Part shown: in pieces, positions 1 to 8,898 of the stretch
Layout of the letters: each line of letters opens with the position of its first letter
Numbering within the stretch: the stretch's first letter is position 1
Origin: SABI01 sp028532915
GTDB taxonomy: Bacteria; Spirochaetota; Spirochaetia; Sphaerochaetales; Sphaerochaetaceae
Reading direction: 5' to 3'
NCBI GenBank assembly: GCA_963677225.1
Contig: OY781923.1
Location: forward strand, 1,860,001-1,924,000
Length of the DNA stretch: 64,000 nucleotides
The notes under the pieces: generated by a model
The model's input: the letters and a program-made list of their open reading frames with translations, nothing else
What the model was told of the DNA's origin: nothing
Databases searched by the model: none
Made by a program: the position numbers and the translations under genes

Positions 1-355
1 CGCCGATAACGAGCATATCGATTGAATTGGCACTGATATAGTCGCGCACGACCTGATGTACCGCACCTTCGCTTTTCACGCATTCGACCGCTACACCCTT
101 CTTCTTTCCCAATTTTTTCACGTGGTTAAGATACCTCACGGCATCACCTTCTATATCCCTCTGATATTCCTGCTGTTCGACATCCAGAAAGATCCTGGCC
201 TTCACAAGGTCCTGCAATGCCTTGGTATTGACAACATAGATCGCCGTCAGATGGCTTTCGAGCTGTTTCGCGAGGACGATCGCTGCCATTGCGGCACTCA
301 TAGAATCCTCCGAGCCGTCTAGATAGACCAACAATTCAGTAAATCCATTACTCAT
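1..355 (-). CDS. Universal stress protein (UspA family), 3' end beyond window
   Basis: The visible 118 codons read as a UspA-type alpha/beta domain: MSNGFTELLVYLDGSEDSM opens with the usual beta-strand plus D-G-S-E nucleotide-site pattern, followed by an AIVLAKQLESHLTAIYVV helix-strand. The visible part ends in VRDYISANSIDMLVIG, the strand before the G-x2-G-x9-G ATP loop, which lies outside the window. The start ATG overlaps the atpD stop (ATGA), so it is translationally coupled as the last visible gene of the V-ATPase operon. UspA proteins are cytoplasmic stress or nucleotide-sensing proteins; a role tied to the ATPase is inference. Confidence 0.85.
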   Translation of the reverse strand, partial: MSNGFTELLVYLDGSEDSMSAAMAAIVLAKQLESHLTAIYVVNTKALQDLVKARIFLDVEQQEYQRDIEGDAVRYLNHVKKLGKKKGVAVECVKSEGAVHQVVRDYISANSIDMLVIG

Positions 356-999
356 TGTTCCTCCTTCTTTCTCTTGCTGTTCTCGATATCGAGCCGCTTT
401 TTCACCTGCTTCATCAGGATGAAGCCTTCCCGTTCGACCTCTTCGATTCTGCCTGCAGTATATTTCACATTCTCTTCGAGCGAAGGAATGACGATCTTCT
501 CGAGAGCATTTACCTTCCGGATGCTCTTTTTCACCTCGCGCGCCAGCCTCATGATGGAGACCTTCAGTTCAGCCAGATGTCCCATCAGCTGTATCGCCTC
601 CTGATAGCAGCTTATGGTGTCTTCGACAGCCAAAGTGGTTCCTTCAGGGGAGAAATAGGGACCATTGCCGGTGAAGGTCGTGTTCACCTTCGGAAGTCTC
701 ACACCCATCACCTTTCGCTGCGAGATGTCTATCGATGATGTGCTTGTTACCGAGGGAAACACGTTTGCAACCTTCAACCTTCCCATCTGCATGACCGAGT
801 TCTGCAGGGAAGCGGAAGCTTTCTCCAAAGCGATATCCACTCTGTTCTGATAATCTACAGCCTGATCGACCAGTGTCAGCAATTCGACCACCAGGATGGA
901 ACGCTTCTGGTCCAGCAGCTCATGTCCAAGATTGGCGAAAGCGAGATCATCTTTCAGCTTGAGAAGGTTCGATCTTGTCGGTGCGATTGTCTGACTCAT
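352..999 (-). CDS. atpD: V-type ATPase subunit D (central rotor stalk)
   Basis: 215 residues, the usual length of V/A-type subunit D. The N-terminus (APTRSNLLKLKDDLAFANLG) carries the family pattern of a basic start followed by a long helix, and the C-terminus (NALEKIVIPSLEENVKYTAG) is the other arm of the antiparallel coiled coil that turns inside the A3B3 head. It is predicted soluble. It follows atpB by 3 bp and overlaps the usp gene by 4 bp. D is the equivalent of F-type gamma and couples rotation of the K ring to ATP chemistry. Confidence 0.95.
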   Translation of the reverse strand: MSQTIAPTRSNLLKLKDDLAFANLGHELLDQKRSILVVELLTLVDQAVDYQNRVDIALEKASASLQNSVMQMGRLKVANVFPSVTSTSSIDISQRKVMGVRLPKVNTTFTGNGPYFSPEGTTLAVEDTISCYQEAIQLMGHLAELKVSIMRLAREVKKSIRKVNALEKIVIPSLEENVKYTAGRIEEVEREGFILMKQVKKRLDIENSKRKKEEQ

Positions 1000-1002
1000 A
1001 GA

Positions 1003-2418
1003 TCAACCTCCATAGAACTCTTTCAGTTCATCTTCGCTGACACGCTGCAGTTCTTCGGCGGGAAGTGTCTTCAACGCTTCCCATCCCAAATCCAGAGTCT
1101 GTTCGATGCTCCTGTTCTCATCGAATCTCTGATAAACGAACTCGTTCTCGAACTTCGCTCCGAAATCAAGGTACTGATGGTCAAGCGTGGTAAGTTCTTC
1201 CTCACCGATGACCGATGCAAGGTTTCTCACATCCTTCACATGCGAGTACGATGCAAAAAGCTGATTTGCGAGGTGGGGATGATCTTTTCTGGTCATGCCG
1301 TCCCCGATTCCATCCTTCATCAGACGGGAGAGACTCGGAAGGCCGTTGATGGGAGGGTAGATCCCTCTCGAATACATCTCTCTGTCGAATACGATCTGAC
1401 CTTCGGTGATATACCCTGTAAGGTCGGGAATTGGATGTGAGATATCATCGTTGGGCATCGTGAGAATAGGCAGCTGCGTGATCGACCCGCCGTGACCGAG
1501 AAGCTTGCCGCTGCGTTCATATAATTCGGCCAGATTTGAATACAGATATCCGGGATAGCCCTTTCTTGAAGGTATCTCTCCTCTGAGTGTCGAGATCTCC
1601 CGAAGTGATTCGCAGTAGTTGGTCATATCGGTCATGATCACCAAAACCTGTTTATCGTGCGTGAAGGCAAGGTGTTCAGCCAACGTGAGGGCGGAACGGG
1701 GAGTGATGGTTCGTTCGATCGACGGATCGTCAGCCAGAGAGAGGAAGAAAGCTACATTATCCAGTACTCCCGAAGACTCGAAAGAGTCGATGAAGAACCG
1801 GGCGACATCGTATTTGACACCCATTGCGGCGAAGACTATAGAGAAATCACTGTCCTGAGAGAGAACTTTCGCCTGACGGGCTATCTGTGCCGCCAGCTGA
1901 TTATGGGGAAGTCCGTTGCCGCTGAATATCGGAAGCTTCTGCCCCTGTATCAATGTGGTGAGACCATCGATGACAGATACACCTGTCTGGATAAAATCCT
2001 GAGGGTATTCACGTGCGGTCGGGTTTATCGGCAACCCGTTGATATTCATCGAATCTTCCCCTGCAGGGAGGGATGAGGCATCTCTCGGGCGTCCGAGACC
2101 GTTCATCACACGCCCGAGCATCCCTTTCGAAACGGGAAGATTGAACGGTTCGCCCATGAATCTCATCCGCGTGGAAGGAATTGACAGACCGTCGGTTCCT
2201 TCGAACAGCTGGACTACAACGACGTCACTGCTGGTATCGAGAACCTGCCCTGTCCTTGTCTTCCCATCCTTGTCAGAGACTTCAACGAGTTCACCATACC
2301 CTACGGCATGTGTGTTTCTCATATACACAAGGGGGCCTTCGATCTTCTGGGCACCGATGTATTCCCGTCCTTTCAGAAGGGATCGCTCGATCTTGTTCAT
2401 CTCAATATTATGCTTCAT
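1003..2418 (-). CDS. atpB: V-type ATPase subunit B (non-catalytic head subunit)
   Basis: 471 residues, the standard B length. The region IFSGNGLPHNQLAAQIARQA stands where the catalytic subunit has its P-loop and lacks GKT, the hallmark of the regulatory B subunit. MTDMTNYCESLREIS and RKGYPGYLYSNLAELYERSG are also family signatures. The start overlaps the end of atpA by 11 bp; an internal ATG six codons later (MNKIERS) is an alternative. B alternates with A in the hexameric cytoplasmic head. Confidence 0.97.
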   Translation of the reverse strand: MKHNIEMNKIERSLLKGREYIGAQKIEGPLVYMRNTHAVGYGELVEVSDKDGKTRTGQVLDTSSDVVVVQLFEGTDGLSIPSTRMRFMGEPFNLPVSKGMLGRVMNGLGRPRDASSLPAGEDSMNINGLPINPTAREYPQDFIQTGVSVIDGLTTLIQGQKLPIFSGNGLPHNQLAAQIARQAKVLSQDSDFSIVFAAMGVKYDVARFFIDSFESSGVLDNVAFFLSLADDPSIERTITPRSALTLAEHLAFTHDKQVLVIMTDMTNYCESLREISTLRGEIPSRKGYPGYLYSNLAELYERSGKLLGHGGSITQLPILTMPNDDISHPIPDLTGYITEGQIVFDREMYSRGIYPPINGLPSLSRLMKDGIGDGMTRKDHPHLANQLFASYSHVKDVRNLASVIGEEELTTLDHQYLDFGAKFENEFVYQRFDENRSIEQTLDLGWEALKTLPAEELQRVSEDELKEFYGG

Positions 2419-4198
2419 ACATCTCTCCCAGTCGTGAAATCTGACGTTCCAGTCTTACGGTGATCTTATCGAGTTCTTCCAGATTGTCATCCGATATGGA
2501 GAATCTCATTCTCGCGATCTCCTGAGTCACCTTCATCCTCTTCACCCTGACGAGCGGAAGTCCCTTCTCTATCGCCGCAGAGCCGACCTTCCAGTAGGTA
2601 AGGATGACATTCAGCATACCCAGCTGTTTTTCGATCGATGAATATTTGTCTATGTCATCGAAGGCGTTCTGCTGCAGAAAGGCTGTTTTGAACATTGAAC
2701 AGACTTCAAGAATGAAGTTCTGGCTGTCCGGAAGAGCATCGGGGCCGACAAGTTTGACTATCTGCTGCAGTCTCACTTCCTTCTGAAGGAGGTTCATGAT
2801 CTCCTGCCGCGCGCTTTTCCAGTTACCTTCACCTTTCTGCTCCCACCACGGAGCGACCTCATCAACATATTCACTGTACGAATCAAGCCAGCTGATCGCA
2901 GGATAGTGTCTTGATGATGCCAATGAACGGTCGAGACCCCAGAAGCATCTGACGAACCGCTTGGTATGCTGGGTGACTGGTTCGGAGAAATCACCTCCGG
3001 GAGGACTGACAGCTCCGATGATCGATACAGAACCTTCCATCGAGCTGAGAGTCTCCATCCTCCCCGCCCTTTCATAGAATTCTGCGATCCTTGTGGGCAG
3101 GTAGGCAGGAAAGCCCTCTTCTGCAGGCATCTCCTCCATTCTGCCACTCAGTTCTCGCAGCGCTTCCGCCCACCGGCTCGTGCTGTCTGCCATGACCGCT
3201 ACATGATACCCCTGATCTCGGTAGTACTCGGCAAGTGTGATTCCCGTATAGATGGAGGCTTCGCGGGCACTTACCGGCATATTCGATGTATTGGCGATCA
3301 GTATCGTCCGTTCCATCAGGGATTTTCCTGTATAGGGGTCTATCAGTTTGGGAAATTCTCTGAGAACATCAGTCATCTCATTTCCCCGCTCACCGCAGCC
3401 TATGTAGACGATGATATCGGCGTCACACCAGGAGGCGATGGCATGCTGGGTCATGGTCTTGCCGGTCCCGAACCCCCCGGGGATAGCTACCGTTCCTCCT
3501 TTGGCCAGCGGAAAGAGCATATCGATCACTCTCTGACCTGTGATCAGAGGAATCGAAAGAGGTTTTCTCTCCTTCACTTTTCTCGGCTTTCTGATAGACC
3601 ACGAGTGCATCAGTGTCAATGAATGTCTTTCGCCCTCATCATCTTCCACGACACAGACGGTCTCATCGACACTGTACTCGGCGATGTCGGATATGGATAC
3701 TACAGTGAATTGATCTTTCAAGTCGCCCAGTGTCAGCGGCACCAGTATACGATGCAGGATCCTCGAAGTCTCCTGTACAGTTCCGATCACGGAGCCGGGA
3801 TGAACCGTATCAGAGACGGCGACAACGGGAGTAAACTCCCATTTCTTCGTTCTGTCGAGGGCCTTGCTCACGACACCTTTTGCGATGGTATCACCGCAGA
3901 TCTCTCTGAGCCTGCTCAGCGGACGCTGTATCCCGTCATAGATGGAACCGATGAGACCGGGCCCCAGCTCGACCGACAGGGGCAATGAAGTTCCGTAAAC
4001 ATTCTCAAAAGGACATAGACCGGTGGTGTCCTCGTAGACCTGAACTGTGGCACTCGTACCATCCAGTTTCACCAGCTCCCCGATAAGATGGTCTTCTCCT
4101 ACATATACGAGATCCATCATCGAGGCATCAGTGACATTATCTACTGTTATGACCGGGCCGTTGACCCTTTGAACTTGACCTATTATTTTTTCTGGCAT
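2408..4198 (-). CDS. atpA: V-type ATPase subunit A (catalytic)
   Basis: 596 residues from the chosen ATG, which begins MPEKIIGQVQRVNG and has GGAAGG a few bases upstream; a longer reading 13 codons upstream lacks support. The P-loop GGFGTGKTMTQ lies at about residues 225-240, and IGCGERGNEMTD and the Walker-B-like strand VAVMADSTSRWAEALRE follow. The non-homologous insert typical of V/A-type A subunits precedes the P-loop (around residues 110-190). It hydrolyses or makes ATP at the A/B interface. It overlaps atpE by 16 bp. Confidence 0.97.
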   Translation of the reverse strand: MPEKIIGQVQRVNGPVITVDNVTDASMMDLVYVGEDHLIGELVKLDGTSATVQVYEDTTGLCPFENVYGTSLPLSVELGPGLIGSIYDGIQRPLSRLREICGDTIAKGVVSKALDRTKKWEFTPVVAVSDTVHPGSVIGTVQETSRILHRILVPLTLGDLKDQFTVVSISDIAEYSVDETVCVVEDDEGERHSLTLMHSWSIRKPRKVKERKPLSIPLITGQRVIDMLFPLAKGGTVAIPGGFGTGKTMTQHAIASWCDADIIVYIGCGERGNEMTDVLREFPKLIDPYTGKSLMERTILIANTSNMPVSAREASIYTGITLAEYYRDQGYHVAVMADSTSRWAEALRELSGRMEEMPAEEGFPAYLPTRIAEFYERAGRMETLSSMEGSVSIIGAVSPPGGDFSEPVTQHTKRFVRCFWGLDRSLASSRHYPAISWLDSYSEYVDEVAPWWEQKGEGNWKSARQEIMNLLQKEVRLQQIVKLVGPDALPDSQNFILEVCSMFKTAFLQQNAFDDIDKYSSIEKQLGMLNVILTYWKVGSAAIEKGLPLVRVKRMKVTQEIARMRFSISDDNLEELDKITVRLERQISRLGEMYEA

Positions 4199-4800
4199 TT
4201 TGATCCTTCCAACAGACGCTCGAAATCTGATGTACACCTTTTCAGTCTGGTTCTCACCTGATTGTTGTAGGCTACAGAATCGGATAATGTAGAGACGACA
4301 ACGCCCTGCGAACTCAATGGTTCAGGATTCAGCGACAGTTTCATCTTTCTGCCGGTTATTTTCTCGATTATCTTCTGTGCCTCAAAAAGCATTTCGGGTG
4401 TGATGTTCTCTCTTTTTGAAGATGCGACCTTGGCCTCCGGCGAATCTACGGCAATCGCGGCCTCGGCTATCCACAGAATTAGAGCTCTTTGATATTCTTG
4501 AGAATCTATCATCTCTCCCATTTTCCTATTCAGAGCATCTTCGGCGAGTTTCCTGAGTTTCTTCGTCGTCTCTATGTTATGGTTCCGTTCTAGATTCCGT
4601 AACGCATGTTCCATAGCGAGAGAGATTTCCTGTTTCTTCTTTTCGATCAGCCTTTCCTCTGCTTCAAGAGCCTTTGCCAGCTTCTTTTCATGAAGCCTTC
4701 TCAGAGATTCGATCTCTTTGTCCCCTTCGGCTCTTATCGAGGCGGCTTCTTTCTGAGCACTTTCCATGATCCCTTCAAATAGAGGCAGATCCTTTTTCAT
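4183..4800 (-). CDS. atpE: V-type ATPase subunit E (peripheral stalk)
   Basis: 205 residues. The first half is a highly charged helix (AQKEAASIRAEGDKEIESLR) continuing to about residue 100, and the second half is a small alpha/beta domain ending in RLKRCTSDFERLLEG. This is the layout of V/A-type subunit E, which pairs with the G subunit to form the stator linking head and subunit I. It overlaps atpF by 4 bp and atpA by 16 bp. Identification rests on composition, length and operon position more than on a catalytic motif. Confidence 0.88.
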   Translation of the reverse strand: MKKDLPLFEGIMESAQKEAASIRAEGDKEIESLRRLHEKKLAKALEAEERLIEKKKQEISLAMEHALRNLERNHNIETTKKLRKLAEDALNRKMGEMIDSQEYQRALILWIAEAAIAVDSPEAKVASSKRENITPEMLFEAQKIIEKITGRKMKLSLNPEPLSSQGVVVSTLSDSVAYNNQVRTRLKRCTSDFERLLEGSKCQKK

Positions 4801-5099
4801 AAGGCAACTCCTATGGCATCATTGACGAGTTTTCGCAGATCTCTCGATCTGCCGCCGGATGCCCGGTTCGGGATCTCGACGATCAGAGGAAAGGTTTCAC
4901 TGAAGATATAGCGGTCGACTTCCTCTCTGATGAGGGCGGCCACATCCTGGGTGATGATGATGATCGCATTCTCCTTGTCGCATAATGCGATCCGTAAGGA
5001 CTCCTGCGCCATCTCTTTGCTGGTGGCGATCATTCCTTCGATCCCGACCAGGGAGAATCCCAACACTGTATCCTCATCACCAATGATAAAATAGTGCAT
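4797..5099 (-). CDS. atpF: V-type ATPase subunit F (rotor stalk)
   Basis: 100 residues, typical of V/A-type subunit F. Recognisable features are the start HYFIIGDEDTVLGFSLVGI, the strand AIIIITQDVAALIREEVD and the proline-flanked strand FPLIVEIP. The fold is a small Rossmann-like domain that sits with D in the central stalk and can inhibit hydrolysis (family knowledge). It lies 7 bp after atpK and overlaps atpE by 4 bp. Confidence 0.93.
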   Translation of the reverse strand: MHYFIIGDEDTVLGFSLVGIEGMIATSKEMAQESLRIALCDKENAIIIITQDVAALIREEVDRYIFSETFPLIVEIPNRASGGRSRDLRKLVNDAIGVAL

Positions 5100-5106
5100 G
5101 AACGCC

Positions 5107-5460
5107 CTACACTTTACCCAGAATCATCAATGCCGTGATGAATCCGAAGACTACAAGACCTTCGGCCAGGGCGATGAAGATCAATGCCTGAGAGCCTATC
5201 TCCGGTTTCTCACTCATTGCTCCCATCGCGGCAGCTCCGACATGAGAGATCGCAAATCCTGCTGCAAGAGCACCGAAACTGAACGCTGCTGCGGCTGAGA
5301 TCACAACCCAGATCAGAGAGGATGATGATTCCTGTTCGGCCGCGGCGGTTGTTTCCGATGCGGCAAGCGGAGCGGCAAAGACCGCAGAAGCGACGAGCAT
5401 CACCAGAACTGTGATGATAAGAGAGACTTTCACTCTACTTTTGAAACTGTGAACATTCAC
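5107..5460 (-). CDS. atpK: V-type ATPase proteolipid subunit K (c-ring)
   Basis: 117 residues. A basic, hydrophobic N-terminus ending VASAVFA (about residues 1-29) looks like a cleavable signal peptide, followed by a Ser/Glu-rich stretch and then two membrane helices joined by GAMSEKPEIGS. The second helix carries the ion-carrying glutamate in ALAEGLVVFG. The mature protein would be a single hairpin, unlike the four-helix duplicated K of enterococci. Helix 1 shows no glutamine of the Na+ site, which would fit H+ coupling, but that is inference. A 45-bp gap separates it from atpI. Confidence 0.93.
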   Translation of the reverse strand: MNVHSFKSRVKVSLIITVLVMLVASAVFAAPLAASETTAAAEQESSSSLIWVVISAAAAFSFGALAAGFAISHVGAAAMGAMSEKPEIGSQALIFIALAEGLVVFGFITALMILGKV

Positions 5461-5505
5461 GATAATTCCTCCTCGAATGTTTATAACCCGGCAAGTCGGA
5501 TCTTC

Positions 5506-7455
5506 CTAATCTCTGCTCTGAAGGGAAATCGGCCTGTAACGGCGCCCTTCGCCGACAAAGAACTTAGTGAAGAATTCATAGTAATTAAGTCGTAAGGATT
5601 GTATTCCTGCCGACAAACCCTCCAGTGCTATCACCAGAGCATTTCCCATTATATATATCAGGACCTTACCGATTATTGAATCGGTGAGAGCCGCGATATC
5701 AGTAAATGCCGCCATCAGAGAGACGTGTGCTATTCCCAGTCCGGCTACCCGCATAAAAGAGAGAGTGTTGGCCAGATAGCCCGAGAATATCTCCAATGAG
5801 ATCACTATCCACTCCATGATCGAATCTGCGATAAAAGGCCCTTCTTTCTTTTTGATATAGTGTTCTATGGGAACTCTGAAGAAAAGAAGGATCAGAGGTA
5901 TTCCTATTAGATAAGCAAGAGCCGGGTCTGAAGGAAATGTCTTGTAGCCGGAAGCCACGAATGCCGATCCGGCATAGATTCCTACAGCGAAAAGGATAGC
6001 TCCGAGAATCCCGTTCTTGGAAAAGACGAGATCGATGTACTCTCTTTTTTTTAAGAGATTGATCCAGTTGATAATAAGGCCGGCAGAGATCACCATGATT
6101 CCGAAATAGATGGTTATACCGAGGATCGTATACACATCTCTCGATCCTCCCGAATGGCCGAGAACCGCTCCATGATAATCAAACCACAGCGGAGGAAAGA
6201 GCGAAAACCCGAAATATGAGCCGAATAGAATACCTGCAACGATCGAGGCTGCTCCGAGATAGACCATTAGATGCTGGAGAGCAAAGGTGATGATCGCCCC
6301 TTCCTTCCTCCCCTTTCTCTCTCTGAGAATACCCCATAGACCGAGAAGCATTATGACCACTCCCTGGCCTGCATCAGCGAACATCAGTCCGAACATCGCC
6401 AGATAGGACACCGCCACAAATATTGTAGGGTTCACACTGCCGTATTCGAGAGTACTGTAGTTGTTGACGATCCTCTGAAAGGGGCGGAGAACAGGAACGT
6501 CCGTAAGTGCCACAGGAATCTCTTTTCTATTGAGGGTTCTTTCTGAAGAGTATTCGATCACGCACTGATTGTCGCTTGCCTTGAGAATCGCCCTTTCCAA
6601 TACTTCGGCCTTTTTGGCCGGCACCCATCCGGAGAAGATCGTCGTATTGCGTGTATGTGCGAAATGAGAGGAGATGCTCCCGAGAAGTTCATGAAGTCTC
6701 ACCTTCCGGTATAGCCCCTCGAGTTCGTCACGGTGTCCGCCGAGCATTTTCTGAATCTCATCGAGGATCTTCCGGTTTTCCATCTCGTTTTCCCCGATGA
6801 GTTGGGCAAGTGTCTTCGAAAGCAGTTCGAACGCCTCAGATTGTGAAAGCGAGTCGACATCTTCTTGCCATTTCAGAGTATCAAGAGTATTCTCTATCGT
6901 CGAGCGGTCTCTGGTGAAGGTGAGAAGAACATACGGACCGTCGTCGTTGACCTGAGTCAGAACATTCGCGTTGAGCGACAGTCTTTTGTTCAGAACCTGA
7001 TAATCATTTGAAGGCAGCGATCCGATATGGATGTCGATATAGGTGTGTTTCTTCTCTCTTATGTACCGTTGTAGTTCGTGGAGCCTCAGCAGAGACTGCG
7101 TGTTGTTCTTTTGCTTCTCCCTGAGATTTGACAGACTTCTGTAGATCTTTTCAAGAAAGGAGGTTATCGGTTCCAGAGAAAACGGTTCGCATGTATCGAT
7201 ATCCTCTTTGTGCAGGACAGGAAGAGGGGATTCCATCTGTTTGAACAGAGATTCGATCTGTACTCTCACATCCTTAAGCTTCTCATCATCACCGTTTTGG
7301 CCGGTGGTGAGATTCTTCTGATGTTCTTTCGTCAGAGAACTCACTTCAACAAAGTCGAGGACGCCGAGTCTGAGAAGCTCTTTTTTCACTGCGTCGCTAT
7401 GCTCCTCGAGGACCACTGCAGTGAGGTTCTTCATCTCGATAGTATATACACTCAT
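5506..7455 (-). CDS. atpI: V-type ATPase subunit I (membrane stator, a-subunit homologue)
   Basis: 649 residues with the expected two-part build: a soluble N-terminal half with long coiled-coil segments (to about residue 330) and a C-terminal half with seven or eight membrane helices. Diagnostic motifs are FGLMFADAGQG in the first helices and SFMRVAGLGIAHVSLM near the end, whose arginine faces the ring glutamate. It forms the ion half-channels and anchors the E/G stalks. Its start overlaps the atpC stop by 4 bp. Confidence 0.96.
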   Translation of the reverse strand: MSVYTIEMKNLTAVVLEEHSDAVKKELLRLGVLDFVEVSSLTKEHQKNLTTGQNGDDEKLKDVRVQIESLFKQMESPLPVLHKEDIDTCEPFSLEPITSFLEKIYRSLSNLREKQKNNTQSLLRLHELQRYIREKKHTYIDIHIGSLPSNDYQVLNKRLSLNANVLTQVNDDGPYVLLTFTRDRSTIENTLDTLKWQEDVDSLSQSEAFELLSKTLAQLIGENEMENRKILDEIQKMLGGHRDELEGLYRKVRLHELLGSISSHFAHTRNTTIFSGWVPAKKAEVLERAILKASDNQCVIEYSSERTLNRKEIPVALTDVPVLRPFQRIVNNYSTLEYGSVNPTIFVAVSYLAMFGLMFADAGQGVVIMLLGLWGILRERKGRKEGAIITFALQHLMVYLGAASIVAGILFGSYFGFSLFPPLWFDYHGAVLGHSGGSRDVYTILGITIYFGIMVISAGLIINWINLLKKREYIDLVFSKNGILGAILFAVGIYAGSAFVASGYKTFPSDPALAYLIGIPLILLFFRVPIEHYIKKKEGPFIADSIMEWIVISLEIFSGYLANTLSFMRVAGLGIAHVSLMAAFTDIAALTDSIIGKVLIYIMGNALVIALEGLSAGIQSLRLNYYEFFTKFFVGEGRRYRPISLQSRD

Positions 7456-8531
7456 AGTGCCAACTCCCTGATTCTTGAAGTGCTCAACTGGTAATGTACT
7501 CCATTGATGATGGTCTTCACAAGGTTGTCCTGTCTTTCTTCAAGAAAAAAATAGCTGAGGATGATTCCGATCGAGAAAGGATCACGGCGCAGCAGTGAGC
7601 TGAATTCTTCCTTCCGTGAGGCAAACAGATAGTTCTCAAGCTCGACCAGCTGTCCGGGCAGATCTTTTATCTCCATTTCCTTCAGCCGCCTGGCAGCTGC
7701 AGGATAGGTATCTTCGAGCAGGACGAACGGGGAACGCTTCGCTTCTTCGAGCAGGAGAAAGTCTCTCAGTTCTTTCGAGTGATAGATCGTTCCCCCTTCG
7801 AACAGCAGTGTCTCGAGCGTTTCATTGGGAAGATGATAGGAAGATGAATAACGGAAGATGTTGATGATATTCTTCAGATCGGCATCCCTGTCGAGTATCG
7901 AACGCAGTATCTTTCTGTCGCCACGTGATAGACGTTGAAGCTGGTTTCTCAGTTCTTTGACCCTAACCTTGTCTAAAGTGATCTCAAGGGTAAACAGTCC
8001 GTTCTCTCTCAGCTTGTCATCATCGAATCCGGATACGGCTTCATGATAGATACTCCTGGATAAAGCCTCTTTCACCTGATCAAAATTCGAAGCATTCGCT
8101 ATCTGCAGCCAGTCTATCTCGTCAACGATCTGTTTCTGATACAGATAGGCAAGACGATAATCGATATTCTGCCCTTTGATCGTATTGCTGAAATACAGAC
8201 GTATCATGCTTTTGAGGTTCTCGACTTCTGCTTTCCGGTTCATAGCTATAATGCACTTCCGATAGTCCGGATCAAGGGCGGAAGCGACCTCTCTGTGAAT
8301 GGTGATGTTCCGCTGGAAAATGAATGCCTCGAGCGCCTGGACATCGCCGAATTCCTGATAGATCTCGTCAAGAGGAGCATATACCGTGTGCTCGAGATGG
8401 TGGAGCAGCTGCTCGACACTCTTTGATCTGATAAGAGAATCGATGACCTGTTGAGGAAGAAGCTTACCTATTCTCGCCTGAAGCTTCGCATTGATGAAGG
8501 CATACCGGCTTATCGGGGTTCTGTAACTCAC
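7452..8531 (-). CDS. atpC: V-type ATPase subunit C (d-type, stalk-to-ring socket)
   Basis: 359 residues, matching the V/A-type C (eukaryotic d) family. The N-terminus SRYAFINAKLQARIGKLL is the typical start, and the repeated pattern NIINIFRYSSSYHLP is characteristic. It caps the K ring and receives the D/F stalk. It is second in this operon, directly after the G-like gene, whereas in the classic ntp order C follows K and E. It overlaps both neighbours by 4 bp. Confidence 0.92.
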   Translation of the reverse strand: MSYRTPISRYAFINAKLQARIGKLLPQQVIDSLIRSKSVEQLLHHLEHTVYAPLDEIYQEFGDVQALEAFIFQRNITIHREVASALDPDYRKCIIAMNRKAEVENLKSMIRLYFSNTIKGQNIDYRLAYLYQKQIVDEIDWLQIANASNFDQVKEALSRSIYHEAVSGFDDDKLRENGLFTLEITLDKVRVKELRNQLQRLSRGDRKILRSILDRDADLKNIINIFRYSSSYHLPNETLETLLFEGGTIYHSKELRDFLLLEEAKRSPFVLLEDTYPAAARRLKEMEIKDLPGQLVELENYLFASRKEEFSSLLRRDPFSIGIILSYFFLEERQDNLVKTIINGVHYQLSTSRIRELAL

Positions 8532-8857
8532 AAAGCATCACCTATGTCGGAATGAAGAATCAGCGGGATCATCTGCGAAGCGATTTTCTCGGCACAGTCG
8601 TGAAGTTTCCCGTCATTCGAATCGCTCATTTCGATTTCAGCCTCGAATCGTTTTCTGGCTTTGAGACTTTCAGCAGATGCTTTTTCGATCGCCTGGTCTC
8701 TCTGCTTTCTGGCGAGAGCCAGTCTCTCGTGTGATTCGCGCTCAATTTCCGCCTGAACACGGCGAAGTTTGTCTTTCACCTCACTGCGAGCCTTTTCAAC
8801 TATATCTTGAGCTTTTTCCTCAACCTCTAGTACTTCATGAATTACTTCGCTGTCCAT
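8528..8857 (-). CDS. V-type ATPase subunit G/H (peripheral stalk coiled coil)
   Basis: 109 residues, almost entirely charged helix (EVEEKAQDIVEKARSEVK), the profile of the G/H stalk subunit that pairs with E. It is the first gene of the operon and overlaps atpC by 4 bp. The ATG has no Shine-Dalgarno; instead a -10-like TACAAT ends six bases upstream with a -35-like TTGCGA 17 bp further, suggesting a leaderless operon transcript (inference). Sequence conservation in this family is low, so the name rests on composition and position. Confidence 0.82.
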   Translation of the reverse strand: MDSEVIHEVLEVEEKAQDIVEKARSEVKDKLRRVQAEIERESHERLALARKQRDQAIEKASAESLKARKRFEAEIEMSDSNDGKLHDCAEKIASQMIPLILHSDIGDAL

Positions 8858-8863
8858 ACGGAC

Positions 8864-8892
8864 ATTGTAAGGTTTATGATACTATTTCGCAA
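8864..8892 (-). promoter_or_regulatory. Candidate promoter of the V-ATPase operon, leaderless type
   Basis: On the minus strand, TTGCGA (8887-8892) and TACAAT (8864-8869) are separated by 17 bp. The -10 box ends six bases before the ATG of the G-like gene, so transcription would start at or next to the start codon. It sits in the 41-bp gap after the usher gene. Confidence 0.55.
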
Positions 8893-8898
8893 GCTGAT

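Noticed and set aside
3623..3988. 121-codon open frame on the plus strand opposite atpA
   Set aside because: Shadow of the strongly conserved catalytic subunit gene; no ribosome site and no recognisable domain.
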